Assembly: GCF_003432065.1 (NCBI RefSeq)
Contig: NZ_QWDE01000002.1
Location: forward strand, 744,001 to 808,000
DNA from: Mucilaginibacter terrenus
GTDB lineage: Bacteria; Bacteroidota; Bacteroidia; Sphingobacteriales; Sphingobacteriaceae
Reading direction: 5' to 3'
Length of the DNA stretch: 64,000 nucleotides
The notes under the pieces are model-generated. The model was not told the DNA's origin. It searched no databases and saw only the letters and a program-made list of their open reading frames with translations. Positions 9,413 through 17,369 of the stretch are shown here, piece after piece. Position 1 is the stretch's first letter, and the number at the start of each line of letters is the position of its first letter. The position numbers and the translations under genes are program-made.

Positions 9413-11305
9413 ATGTCAACATTATCAGTTCACGATCACGGAGTAGCACATCACGAAGACGATCACGGACACCATCATCATAATGAAACGTTCCTGACCA
9501 AATATATATTCAGCCAGGATCACAAAATGATTGCCAAGCAGTTCCTGGTTACAGGTATTACCATGGCAGTTATAGCGATGGTTTTATCTATACTTTTTAG
9601 AATTCAGTTAGCTTATCCTGATCAGGCTTTCCCTTTTATGGAGACCCTTTTAGGAAGGTTTGCTCCTGGTGGCCGTTTAGATTCTAACTTCTACCTGTCA
9701 CTGGTTACCATTCACGGTACCATCATGGTATTCTTTGTACTTACTGCGGGTTTGAGCGGTACTTTCAGTAACCTGCTTATCCCATTGCAATTAGGTGCCC
9801 GCGATATGGCATCGCCATTCATGAACATGCTGTCTTACTGGTTCTTCTTTTTAGCCAGTGTTATCATGCTATCATCATTTATGGTTCAAAAAGGCCCTGC
9901 CAGCGGTGGTTGGACAATTTACCCGCCATTATCTGCACTACCTAAGGCAATGCCTGGTTCAGGTATGGGTATGACGTTATGGTTGATCAGCATGGTGTTC
10001 TTTATCGCCTCGTCATTGATGGGCGCTATAAACTACGTTAGTACCGTATTGAATATGCGTACTAAGGGTATGGATCTTTGGAAAATGCCGTTAACTATCT
10101 GGGCGTTCTTCCTTACCGCTATCTTGGGTATCCTCGCATTCCCTGTACTTGTTGCAGGTGTGGTATTGCTTGTGTTTGACCGTAGCTTTGGTACAAGTTT
10201 CTACCTTTCAGAGATTGTGTTAAACAGCAGCCAGGTTCAGCCTTATGAAGGTGGTAGCCCAATCTTGTTCCAGCACTTGTTCTGGTTCCTGGGTCACCCT
10301 GAGGTATACATTGTAATTATGCCTGCTATGGGTATATCATCAGAAGTAATGTCTGTAAATTCGCGTAAACCAATCTTTGGTTACCACGCGATGGTTTACT
10401 CCCTGATAGGTATTACAGTACTGTCGTTCATTGTTTGGGGTCACCACATGTTTGTGACGGGTATGAACCCGTTCCTGGGTGGTGTGTTCATGATTACCAC
10501 CCTGATCATCGCGGTACCATCAGCTGTAAAGACTTTCAACTGGCTGGCAACATTGTGGCGCGGTAATATCCGTTTCACCGCTGCTATGCTGTTTGCAATC
10601 GGTATGGTGTCTTTCTTTATCTCAGGTGGTTTAACAGGTATCTTCCTTGGTAATGCTGCGTTGGACATCAACCTGCATGATACCTATTTCGTGGTAGCTC
10701 ACTTCCACCTTGTAATGGGTTCCGCAGCTATATTTGGTATGCTTGCCGGTGTTTACCACTGGTTCCCTAAAATGTATGGCCGCATGATGAACGAGCGCTT
10801 GGGTTACCTGCACTTTTGGCTTACCTTTATTGGTGCTTATCTAGTGTTCTTCCCAATGCACTTTATGGGTCTTGATGGTGTACCACGTCGCTACTACGCT
10901 TTCACAGAGTTTGAGTCGATGAAGCGTTGGTTATCTGTAAACACATTTGTTACATGGGCAGCTATCATGTCAGCAGTAGCTCAGGTTGCATTCTTGTTCA
11001 ACTTCATCTACTCCATATTCTTTGGTAAGAAAGCAACTCAGAACCCTTGGCAAGCAAATACATTGGAGTGGACAGCACCTGTTGAGCACATCCATGGTAA
11101 CTGGCCTGGTGAAATACCAACTGTTTATCGTTGGCCATATGACTACAGCAAGCCCGGCGCAGAAGAGGATTACATCCAGCAAACTGTACCGCTATCACAA
11201 ACTATGAGCTCTAACCTTCCGCATGACTTTGAGGACAACCCTGTTGGCCTGGAAGCACACGCAAACTGGGTAAGTACTCAAAAGAGCAACGAAGAAGTAA
11301 AGTAA
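9413..11305 (+). CDS. coxA: Cytochrome c oxidase subunit I
   Basis: Catalytic subunit I, 630 residues, holding the low-spin heme and the heme-CuB oxygen-reducing centre. The HPEVY motif supplies the His-Tyr pair and the D-channel Glu of A1-type oxidases. The CuB histidines of WGHHMF and the heme histidines in AHFHLVMG are present, with about twelve membrane helices between residues 40 and 560. The N-terminus is unusually His-rich: nine His in residues 7-23. With ctaA and ctaB next to it, an aa3-type heme content is expected. The gene is followed by a long hairpin before ctaA. Confidence 0.97.
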   Translation: MSTLSVHDHGVAHHEDDHGHHHHNETFLTKYIFSQDHKMIAKQFLVTGITMAVIAMVLSILFRIQLAYPDQAFPFMETLLGRFAPGGRLDSNFYLSLVTIHGTIMVFFVLTAGLSGTFSNLLIPLQLGARDMASPFMNMLSYWFFFLASVIMLSSFMVQKGPASGGWTIYPPLSALPKAMPGSGMGMTLWLISMVFFIASSLMGAINYVSTVLNMRTKGMDLWKMPLTIWAFFLTAILGILAFPVLVAGVVLLVFDRSFGTSFYLSEIVLNSSQVQPYEGGSPILFQHLFWFLGHPEVYIVIMPAMGISSEVMSVNSRKPIFGYHAMVYSLIGITVLSFIVWGHHMFVTGMNPFLGGVFMITTLIIAVPSAVKTFNWLATLWRGNIRFTAAMLFAIGMVSFFISGGLTGIFLGNAALDINLHDTYFVVAHFHLVMGSAAIFGMLAGVYHWFPKMYGRMMNERLGYLHFWLTFIGAYLVFFPMHFMGLDGVPRRYYAFTEFESMKRWLSVNTFVTWAAIMSAVAQVAFLFNFIYSIFFGKKATQNPWQANTLEWTAPVEHIHGNWPGEIPTVYRWPYDYSKPGAEEDYIQQTVPLSQTMSSNLPHDFEDNPVGLEAHANWVSTQKSNEEVK

Positions 11306-11325
11306 TAATATACTGATCTGATCTT

Positions 11326-11436
11326 TTAGGGTAGCTGTTCAAGTCGGTAGCCTCAAGTCAGGAGTTCTAAGTCAGACATTCGGGCTTAAGACTTTTGAGC
11401 AGGAACTTCGGACTTACACAGTTACCCTAATTTTTT
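11326..11436 (+). terminator. Long imperfect hairpin with T-run between coxA and ctaA
   Basis: The arms 11326-11345 and 11411-11430 are inverted repeats matching at 17 of 20 positions (TTAGGGTA...AAGTC against GACTT...TACCCTAA). They enclose about 65 bases that contain further AAGTC and GACTT words able to pair with each other, and six T follow at 11431-11436. The layout resembles a large terminator or attenuator between the oxidase subunits and heme A synthase. The repeated AAGTC words could instead mark a dispersed intergenic repeat family. Function is inferred from structure only. Confidence 0.6.
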
Positions 11437-11451
11437 AGTAAGGATTTTTGA

Positions 11452-12516
11452 ATGAGCAGTAACGCATCCGGTAGTAAGTTTCTAAACATAAATCTCGCAA
11501 CAATAATCCTGCTGTTTATACTGATATTAGCAGGAGGCGTGGTGCGCAGTACTGGTTCGGGAATGGGATGTCCTGACTGGCCTAAATGCTTTGGGCAATA
11601 TATACCCCCGACAGACATTTCTGAACTGCCTGCCAACTACAAAGAAGTATATGCAAACGGACGCATGGCTAAAAATCAGAAGTTCGCTAAAATGCTTGAT
11701 GTTTTTGGATACAGCCAATTGGCTATGCGTATTCGCAACGATAAATCTATACTTGTCCCGGAAGAGTTTAACAGCGCACGTACCTGGACAGAGTATATCA
11801 ATCGGTTGATAGGCGCAATATCAGGTATATTTTTGTTGTTAACTGCGGTTTACTCTTTCCGTTACTGGAAGAGCAGCAAGTTCATCGTTATATTAAGTAT
11901 ACTCAACCTTATACTGGTAGGCTTTCAGGCATGGTTAGGTTCTATCGTGGTGTCAACAAACCTGGTAGCCTGGATAGTAACCGTACACATGTTATTGGCC
12001 CTGGCCATATTGGCTATATGCATAGCAACATACCATATGGCCAAAACAAACGGAAGGTATAAACTTACCGTTAAGCCACTGCTGGCGGTAGTTACGTTAA
12101 TAGTACTAGCATTAAGCATTTTGCAGATAACTTTTGGCACTGAGGTGCGTGAGAAAATAGACGCTGTAGCCAGCCACCTCGAAGGTAGCTACCGCGACAG
12201 CTGGACCTCGCGCGCCGGCGAGATCTTCAATCAGCACCGCGATATGGCGTTGGTTGTACTGGCACTTAACATTGTGTTGTACGCGCTGGTTCGGCGCAAC
12301 TTTAGCAGGCACTCTATACAGCAGCAACTCATGAGCTTTACGTTCCTGATGATTATGCTGCAAATTGTAACTGGCATACTGCTTTCATACTGGTCGTTGC
12401 CTCCATTTGCGCAGGCTGCGCACATTGTACTGGCTAGCTTGGTTTTTGGCGCGCAGTTTTACTTATTGTTAAACTTGTTTAGTTCGGTGAACAATATACA
12501 GGAGGCGCGCAGATGA
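11452..12516 (+). CDS. ctaA: Heme A synthase (COX15/CtaA)
   Basis: Converts heme O to heme A in the inner membrane, 354 residues. The N-terminal part has GGVVRSTGSGMGC, the family signature, with the paired cysteines of CPDWPKC in the first extracytoplasmic loop. About eight helices follow, with histidines for heme ligation in VHML, QHRDM and AAHIV. An AAGGA stretch at 11440-11444, 7 bases before the ATG, is a rather good ribosome-binding site for this phylum. The stop overlaps the ctaB start as ATGA, so the two heme-modifying enzymes are coupled. Confidence 0.95.
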   Translation: MSSNASGSKFLNINLATIILLFILILAGGVVRSTGSGMGCPDWPKCFGQYIPPTDISELPANYKEVYANGRMAKNQKFAKMLDVFGYSQLAMRIRNDKSILVPEEFNSARTWTEYINRLIGAISGIFLLLTAVYSFRYWKSSKFIVILSILNLILVGFQAWLGSIVVSTNLVAWIVTVHMLLALAILAICIATYHMAKTNGRYKLTVKPLLAVVTLIVLALSILQITFGTEVREKIDAVASHLEGSYRDSWTSRAGEIFNQHRDMALVVLALNIVLYALVRRNFSRHSIQQQLMSFTFLMIMLQIVTGILLSYWSLPPFAQAAHIVLASLVFGAQFYLLLNLFSSVNNIQEARR

Positions 12517-13394
12517 AGTGGAGCGACTTTAGCAAACTGATAAAACTGCGGCTTACCTTTTTGGTAACCTTCTCGGCGTCCATATCTTTTGTAATCGGAA
12601 GCAAGGTAAACGGCCCTATTGACTGGGGCGGACGTGATTTCTGGACCAAATGGTTGATGCTGATCGTAGGTGGTTTCCTGGTAACATCCGCTGCAAATAC
12701 TTTCAACGAGATAATCGAGAAAGACCTTGACCGGCTAATGAAACGCACATCAGACCGCCCGATGCCGGCTGGCCGTATGACGACCGGACAAGGATTGGTG
12801 ATAGGGTTATTTATGGCGCTGTTTGGCACTTACTTGCTGGGCAAGCTCAACCTTACCACTGGTTACTTGTCGGTATTCTCCATAATCCTATATGCTTTTG
12901 TATATACACCACTGAAACGCAAATCGCCTATTGCGGTGTTTGTTGGTGCTATACCGGGTGCTTTGCCACCACTTATTGGATACGTTGCTGCACATCCTAA
13001 GATTGATGAGATAGCGCTGATTTTGTTCGGGATACAGTTCGTTTGGCAGTTTGTACATTTCTGGGCAATTGCCTGGGTACTGGACGACGACTATAAGCTT
13101 GCCGGCTTCCGCTTGCTTCCTACAGGCAAGCGCGATCTCACAAGCGCCATAGTTACGTTCATATTTGCCGTGATCATGTTCCCGGTAAGTTTACTGCCAA
13201 CTATTTATGGTTACGGCGGTTACTTGGTAGGGGCGGTATCTGTAGTTATGAGTACCTTATTCTTGTACCAGGCTTATAACCTTCTAAAGATGCGCGACAT
13301 CAAGGCAGCACAGAAGCTGATGTTCGGCTCTTTTTATTACTTGCCGGTGGTGCAACTTATGTTTTTGTTTGATTTTATAGGAAAAGTAAAATGA
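12513..13394 (+). CDS. ctaB: Heme O synthase (protoheme IX farnesyltransferase)
   Basis: UbiA-family prenyltransferase that adds a farnesyl group to heme B to give heme O, 293 residues, integral membrane. The polyprenyl-binding motif appears as NEIIEKDLDRLMKRT with SDRPMP after it, where the first acidic position is Glu. A second region, YTPLKRKSP, matches the family. It overlaps ctaA by ATGA and the next gene by ATGA. Its product is the substrate of the upstream CtaA. Confidence 0.96.
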   Translation: MKWSDFSKLIKLRLTFLVTFSASISFVIGSKVNGPIDWGGRDFWTKWLMLIVGGFLVTSAANTFNEIIEKDLDRLMKRTSDRPMPAGRMTTGQGLVIGLFMALFGTYLLGKLNLTTGYLSVFSIILYAFVYTPLKRKSPIAVFVGAIPGALPPLIGYVAAHPKIDEIALILFGIQFVWQFVHFWAIAWVLDDDYKLAGFRLLPTGKRDLTSAIVTFIFAVIMFPVSLLPTIYGYGGYLVGAVSVVMSTLFLYQAYNLLKMRDIKAAQKLMFGSFYYLPVVQLMFLFDFIGKVK

Positions 13395-13975
13395 TAATGG
13401 CTAAGATAGAACAGGAAGATAAACTAAACCTGGCCCCAAAAAAATTCAATATGTGGATATTCGTATTCACATCATTTATGTTCTTTGCTGCTTTAACCAG
13501 TGGCTTTATTGTATACAGCGGCGGTACAGGCCATGCGCTTGGTATGAAGCTGCCTTCAGCGTTTATATACAGCACCATTGCAATCGTTGTTAGCAGTATA
13601 ACCATGCAACTGGCATCCAAAGCAGCGCGCGAACTACAGTTTGCAAAACAGCGCCTGTTGTTAGGGATAACCATCGCTTTAGGTGTAGCGTTCTTCGTTA
13701 TACAGATCTATGCATGGTCTTACATGGTGAACCAAATGGGTGTGTACTTTACAAACCCTAACGCGTCGCAGTCTTTTGTTTATGTATTCACCGGAATGCA
13801 CCTTTTGCATATCCTGGCGGGCATTTTGTTGCTTGCCAATACCATGTGGGGAAGCTACAGCGGCATACCACAAGTTAAGAACTTATTTAGAATGCAGATG
13901 TCCTCTATTTTTTGGCATTTTGTCGATATTATATGGATTTATCTGTATGTTTTTTTACTTTTGAACCAACAATAA
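13391..13975 (+). CDS. Heme-copper oxidase subunit III-like protein
   Basis: Membrane protein of 194 residues with about five helices, related to subunit III of heme-copper oxidases. The first ATG overlaps the ctaB stop; a second in-frame ATG at 13397 would give a start of MAKIEQ and is equally possible. The C-terminal part (HLLHILAG, then FWHFVDIIWIYLYVF) matches the end of subunit III. A fuller subunit III gene follows 6 bases later, so the operon carries two paralogues. Its separate role is not known from sequence. Confidence 0.88.
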   Translation: MIMAKIEQEDKLNLAPKKFNMWIFVFTSFMFFAALTSGFIVYSGGTGHALGMKLPSAFIYSTIAIVVSSITMQLASKAARELQFAKQRLLLGITIALGVAFFVIQIYAWSYMVNQMGVYFTNPNASQSFVYVFTGMHLLHILAGILLLANTMWGSYSGIPQVKNLFRMQMSSIFWHFVDIIWIYLYVFLLLNQQ

Positions 13976-13981
13976 AAACTC

Positions 13982-14692
13982 ATGAGTGCACAAGTATCAC
14001 CTATTGATGAAGTAAAAACCACGCCGTGGTCTGGCGGCAGCTCGCCGTTCAAAGTGGAGTATGGCAAAATGATGATGTGGTTTTTCCTCCTGTCGGATGC
14101 GTTTACCTTCTCTTCGTTACTAATCTCTTACGGCGCGTTACGTTTCAGCTCTAACAGCTGGCCTGCTGCCGATCTTATATTTCAGTCGGTTCCGGGTATG
14201 CTGGATAGCGGAGCACCTTTGGTGTTCGTAGGCTTAATGACCTTTATCCTTATCATGAGCTCGGTTACCATGGTACTTGCCGTTGAGGCTGGTCACCGTA
14301 TGGCAAAGAAAGAAGTTACCATGTGGATGATCTGGACCATTATAGGTGGTTTTACCTTTTTAGGTTGCCAGGCATTGGAGTGGACACACTTACATCACGA
14401 AGGTTTTTGGTGGGGCACAATCCCGCACGAATTAAAAGAGTACTTTAGAGAAGGTGCTGCATTGTCTCCAACATATACGCAGCAGTTTGCCAACCTGTTC
14501 TTTACAATTACTGGTTTCCATGGTTTCCACGTGTTTAGCGGCGTTATTATCAACATCATCATTCTGGTGAATGTTATTGCTGGTACTTACGAGAAACGCG
14601 GAAGCTACCTGATGATAGAGAAAGTGGGCCTTTACTGGCACTTTGTAGACCTTGTGTGGGTGTTCGTATTTACCTTCTTTTACTTAGTTTAA
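13982..14692 (+). CDS. ctaE: Cytochrome c oxidase subunit III
   Basis: Subunit III of the aa3-type oxidase, 236 residues, with the typical FHGFHVFSG and YWHFVDLVWVFVF segments and about five to six membrane helices. Subunit III stabilises the oxidase and supports oxygen and proton delivery. It is the better match of the two adjacent subunit III-like genes. It lies 6 bases after its paralogue and 21 bases before the subunit IV gene. Confidence 0.93.
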   Translation: MSAQVSPIDEVKTTPWSGGSSPFKVEYGKMMMWFFLLSDAFTFSSLLISYGALRFSSNSWPAADLIFQSVPGMLDSGAPLVFVGLMTFILIMSSVTMVLAVEAGHRMAKKEVTMWMIWTIIGGFTFLGCQALEWTHLHHEGFWWGTIPHELKEYFREGAALSPTYTQQFANLFFTITGFHGFHVFSGVIINIIILVNVIAGTYEKRGSYLMIEKVGLYWHFVDLVWVFVFTFFYLV

Positions 14693-14713
14693 AACAATCA
14701 ACTGAACAAAGAT

Positions 14714-15067
14714 ATGTCAGCAGAAAAAACAGAAGTTCACCACGAAGAGCATGGCGAACACGAATCAATGACCAAAGGGAAGATCTGGAGAGTATTTTTT
14801 GTACTGTTGGGTATTACCGTTGTTGAGTTCTTTATAGCATTGGTGTTGGTACCAAGAGGTGTACCGCAGCACATAGCTAACCCTATTTACATTATTTTAA
14901 CGCTGTTAAAAGCGTTCTACATTGTTGCTTATTTCATGCACCTTAAATTCGAGAAGGTAGGTTTAATGCTGGCCATTATTGTTCCTATCCTTTTCATCAT
15001 CGGGCTTATACTGGTACTTACAAACGAAAGTCATTACTGGGTAGACCTTAAGATATTTAATGCTTAA
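14714..15067 (+). CDS. Cytochrome c oxidase subunit IV (CtaF-like)
   Basis: Small subunit IV of 117 residues, prokaryotic COX4 family, with three membrane helices at about 27-48, 57-78 and 86-105. The N-terminus is rich in His and Glu (residues 8-18), echoing the His-rich start of subunit I. It ends with an 8-base overlap into the SCO gene. No catalytic residues are expected. Confidence 0.9.
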   Translation: MSAEKTEVHHEEHGEHESMTKGKIWRVFFVLLGITVVEFFIALVLVPRGVPQHIANPIYIILTLLKAFYIVAYFMHLKFEKVGLMLAIIVPILFIIGLILVLTNESHYWVDLKIFNA

Positions 15068-15758
15068 AACAAGCCTTCCTAAAAAGATAGTAATCCTGGT
15101 AATGATATTAGCATTACCGGGATTTTTATATTATTTACTAACCGCAAAGGGCAAAAACCGGTATAAACCGCTGCCATTTTACGGCCCTAAAGAAGTTGCT
15201 AAAACCGGCCATAAGTTTCATGGCAAGTACATACCAGACACCATTTACCACAAGGTTGGCGACTTTAAGTTAACAGACCAAAACGGCGCTGGAGTTACAG
15301 CTGCTACTTTCGACAAAAAGATTTTTGTCGCTAACTTTTTTTACACCAGCTGTGCTGATGTATGTAAAACGGTAAACACTAACCTTGGTGGCTTGGTGAA
15401 AAACTATCGTAATAACAAAATGGTAAACTTTGTTACAGTTACCATTGATCCTGAACATGACAACGTTGCCGCACTGAAGAATTATGCATCACAGTTTAGG
15501 GAAGCCGGCAAGTGGCTTTTTCTTACCGGTGATACTACAAACATCTACAACCTGTCACGCAATGGTTTGCTTGTAAATGCTTTTAAAACGGCGGATGGCT
15601 CTTTCGCGCTCGACGATAAATTAGTGCTGGTAGATGCAGAAAAACGCATACGCGGGTATTATTCGGGCACGTCAACTACGGACATGGTTAAGCTGAATGA
15701 CGAAATAAAAGTGCTGATATCTGAAGAGTTGCGCAAGGTAGACAAAGCCTTATATTAA
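15060..15758 (+). CDS. SCO1/SenC family protein lacking the conserved His ligand
   Basis: Thioredoxin-fold SCO protein of 232 residues, anchored by one helix (9-27). SCO proteins deliver copper to, or reduce, the CuA site of subunit II. The CxxxC pair is present as CADVC (Cys 98 and 102). The conserved His that should precede the LVLVD strand is replaced: the sequence reads FALDDKLVLVD, with Leu at 184 where His is expected. The frame is otherwise intact, including RIRGYYSGT. It may act as a thiol-disulfide reductase rather than a copper chaperone (inference). It overlaps the subunit IV gene by 8 bases. Confidence 0.88.
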   Translation: MLKTSLPKKIVILVMILALPGFLYYLLTAKGKNRYKPLPFYGPKEVAKTGHKFHGKYIPDTIYHKVGDFKLTDQNGAGVTAATFDKKIFVANFFYTSCADVCKTVNTNLGGLVKNYRNNKMVNFVTVTIDPEHDNVAALKNYASQFREAGKWLFLTGDTTNIYNLSRNGLLVNAFKTADGSFALDDKLVLVDAEKRIRGYYSGTSTTDMVKLNDEIKVLISEELRKVDKALY

Positions 15759-15799
15759 TAAAGGCGGCCTTCGTCTCGCCGCTTACTTATCTTACTGTT

Positions 15800-16375
15800 A
15801 TGACTGATAAATTCATCTTTCGTTTTGTAGCTGTCGTTACTGTTTTTGTGATCCTGGTGGTTATTGTACTTAACCGGCATTTGATACCCGGCCCGGAAAC
15901 CCCACCTGCTTTTACACCTTACCTGCCCATGCTTAATGCCATACTTAATGGTACCTGCAGCATATTACTTGTTACTTCGTTATATTACATAATGCACGGT
16001 AATGTAAAGGTTCATAAAAGGCTAAATATTACAACGTTCATACTTTCGTCGCTATTTCTTGTATCATACATCTTGTTTCATTATTTAATGAGGAGAGACA
16101 CCCTTTACGGTGATGCTAACGGAGATGGTGTTTTATCAGCTGAAGAACGTACTGCTATAGGTGGCTTGCGTACACTTTACCTCAGCATACTTACGCCTCA
16201 TATTATACTGGCAGCAGGAGTATTGCCGTTGGTACTGCTAAGTTTTAACTACGGGCTTAAAATGCAGGTAGAAAAACATAAGAAACTGGTAAGATGGACG
16301 TTTCCAATATGGTTATTCGTTACAGTTTCAGGAGTAGTTGTATATTTGATGATCTCTCCTTATTACCACTTTTAA
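15800..16375 (+). CDS. DUF420 membrane protein with an EF-hand loop
   Basis: Integral membrane protein of 191 residues, DUF420 family, often found beside cytochrome oxidase genes and presumed to act in assembly. Helices lie at about 6-25, 43-62, 73-92, 128-148 and 163-186. Between the third and fourth helices is a loop with a complete EF-hand calcium motif, DANGDGVLSAEE at 105-116 (D1, N3, D5, G6, S9, E12). Conserved His residues (HKR, FHY, PHIILAA) suggest metal binding in the membrane part. It is last but one in the oxidase cluster. Confidence 0.87.
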   Translation: MTDKFIFRFVAVVTVFVILVVIVLNRHLIPGPETPPAFTPYLPMLNAILNGTCSILLVTSLYYIMHGNVKVHKRLNITTFILSSLFLVSYILFHYLMRRDTLYGDANGDGVLSAEERTAIGGLRTLYLSILTPHIILAAGVLPLVLLSFNYGLKMQVEKHKKLVRWTFPIWLFVTVSGVVVYLMISPYYHF

Positions 16376-16385
16376 TATAGGTAAC

Positions 16386-16661
16386 ATGAAAAAATTCAAA
16401 TTTATCCTGATTGCGCTTGTATTTTCTTTACTGTCAGCATCTACCATTGATGTTAAAGCGCAGTGTGCTGCCTGTACCGCATCTGTAGAATCAAGCGCGC
16501 AAAGCGGCAGTAAAACTACCAAAGGCTTAAATGCAGGCATTATGTTTTTATTAGCTGCCCCATACCTGGTAGTAGCAGTCGGTGCCTATGTATGGTACAC
16601 CAAATATCGCCGTAAAAACGTGGAGCTGAACATCCGTCCGGAAAAGCTTAACTTAAACTAA
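16386..16661 (+). CDS. Small exported membrane protein with a CAAC motif
   Basis: Unrecognised protein of 91 residues. A signal peptide (1-25, ending VKAQ) is followed directly by CAAC (26-29), a Ser/Gly-rich stretch, one membrane helix near 48-67 and a basic tail. The Cys pair would face the periplasm at the very N-terminus of the mature protein. It starts 11 bases after the DUF420 gene and closes the oxidase cluster, so a role in copper handling or thiol chemistry during oxidase assembly is a guess from position. Confidence 0.75.
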   Translation: MKKFKFILIALVFSLLSASTIDVKAQCAACTASVESSAQSGSKTTKGLNAGIMFLLAAPYLVVAVGAYVWYTKYRRKNVELNIRPEKLNLN

Positions 16662-16695
16662 CAGCCACACCTTAGAATTATATTACAGAGCAGGG

Positions 16696-17358
16696 ATGAT
16701 AAACCCAACTACGCTTGAATTTTTAAAAGATCTTGCAGAGAATAACGAACGGGATTGGTTTGAGAGCAACCGACCGCGTTACGAAGATGCACGCCAAAAC
16801 CTGATTGCCTTTACCACAGATCTGCTTGCCAAAATTCATAAGATAGACCCTGGTGTAAGCGACTCGCTTGATCCGAAAAAGTGCGTGATGCGTATTTACC
16901 GCGACATCCGTTTCAGCAAGAATAAAACGCCCTACAAAAACAACTTTGGGGTAAGTATTCCGTCACATGGCTCCAAACTGGGCGGCGTGGAGTATTACCT
17001 GCAAATACAGCCTGGCAAAAGCTTTATTGCGGGTGGCTATTGGATGCCAGAAGCCGAGCATCTTAAAGCTATACGCCAGGAGATAGATTACAATGCTGCC
17101 GATCTTAAGAAAGTAATTGATGAACCTTCATTCGTAAAGCTCTTCGGTGATTTCCGTAAGCAGGAACAATTAAAAACAACGCCTAAGGATTACACATCAG
17201 ATAACGAGAATATAGATCTGCTTAAACTTAAAAGCTTTGTGGTGTTCCATCAGCTTAAAGACAAAGAAGTGATGAGTGCCAAAGCCGTTGACGAAGTTGC
17301 TGCGCTTTGTGCCCGAATATATCCGCTAAATGTATTTTTAAAGAACGCCATAAGTTAA
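16696..17358 (+). CDS. DUF2461 (TIGR02453) family protein
   Basis: Cytoplasmic protein of 220 residues matching the DUF2461 family throughout: an N-terminal LEFLKDLAENNERDWFE, a central MRIYRDIRFSKNKTPYKNN and a GGYWMPE segment. The family has no established biochemical function. No signal or membrane segment is seen. It lies 34 bases after the oxidase cluster and just before the OmpA-type lipoprotein, and could be carried on read-through. Confidence 0.9.
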   Translation: MINPTTLEFLKDLAENNERDWFESNRPRYEDARQNLIAFTTDLLAKIHKIDPGVSDSLDPKKCVMRIYRDIRFSKNKTPYKNNFGVSIPSHGSKLGGVEYYLQIQPGKSFIAGGYWMPEAEHLKAIRQEIDYNAADLKKVIDEPSFVKLFGDFRKQEQLKTTPKDYTSDNENIDLLKLKSFVVFHQLKDKEVMSAKAVDEVAALCARIYPLNVFLKNAIS

Positions 17359-17369
17359 CCTTGCACCTC

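Noticed and set aside
16091..16160. EF-hand of the DUF420 gene as a separate small calcium-binding gene
   Set aside because: It is in frame inside the membrane protein, with no stop or start around it.
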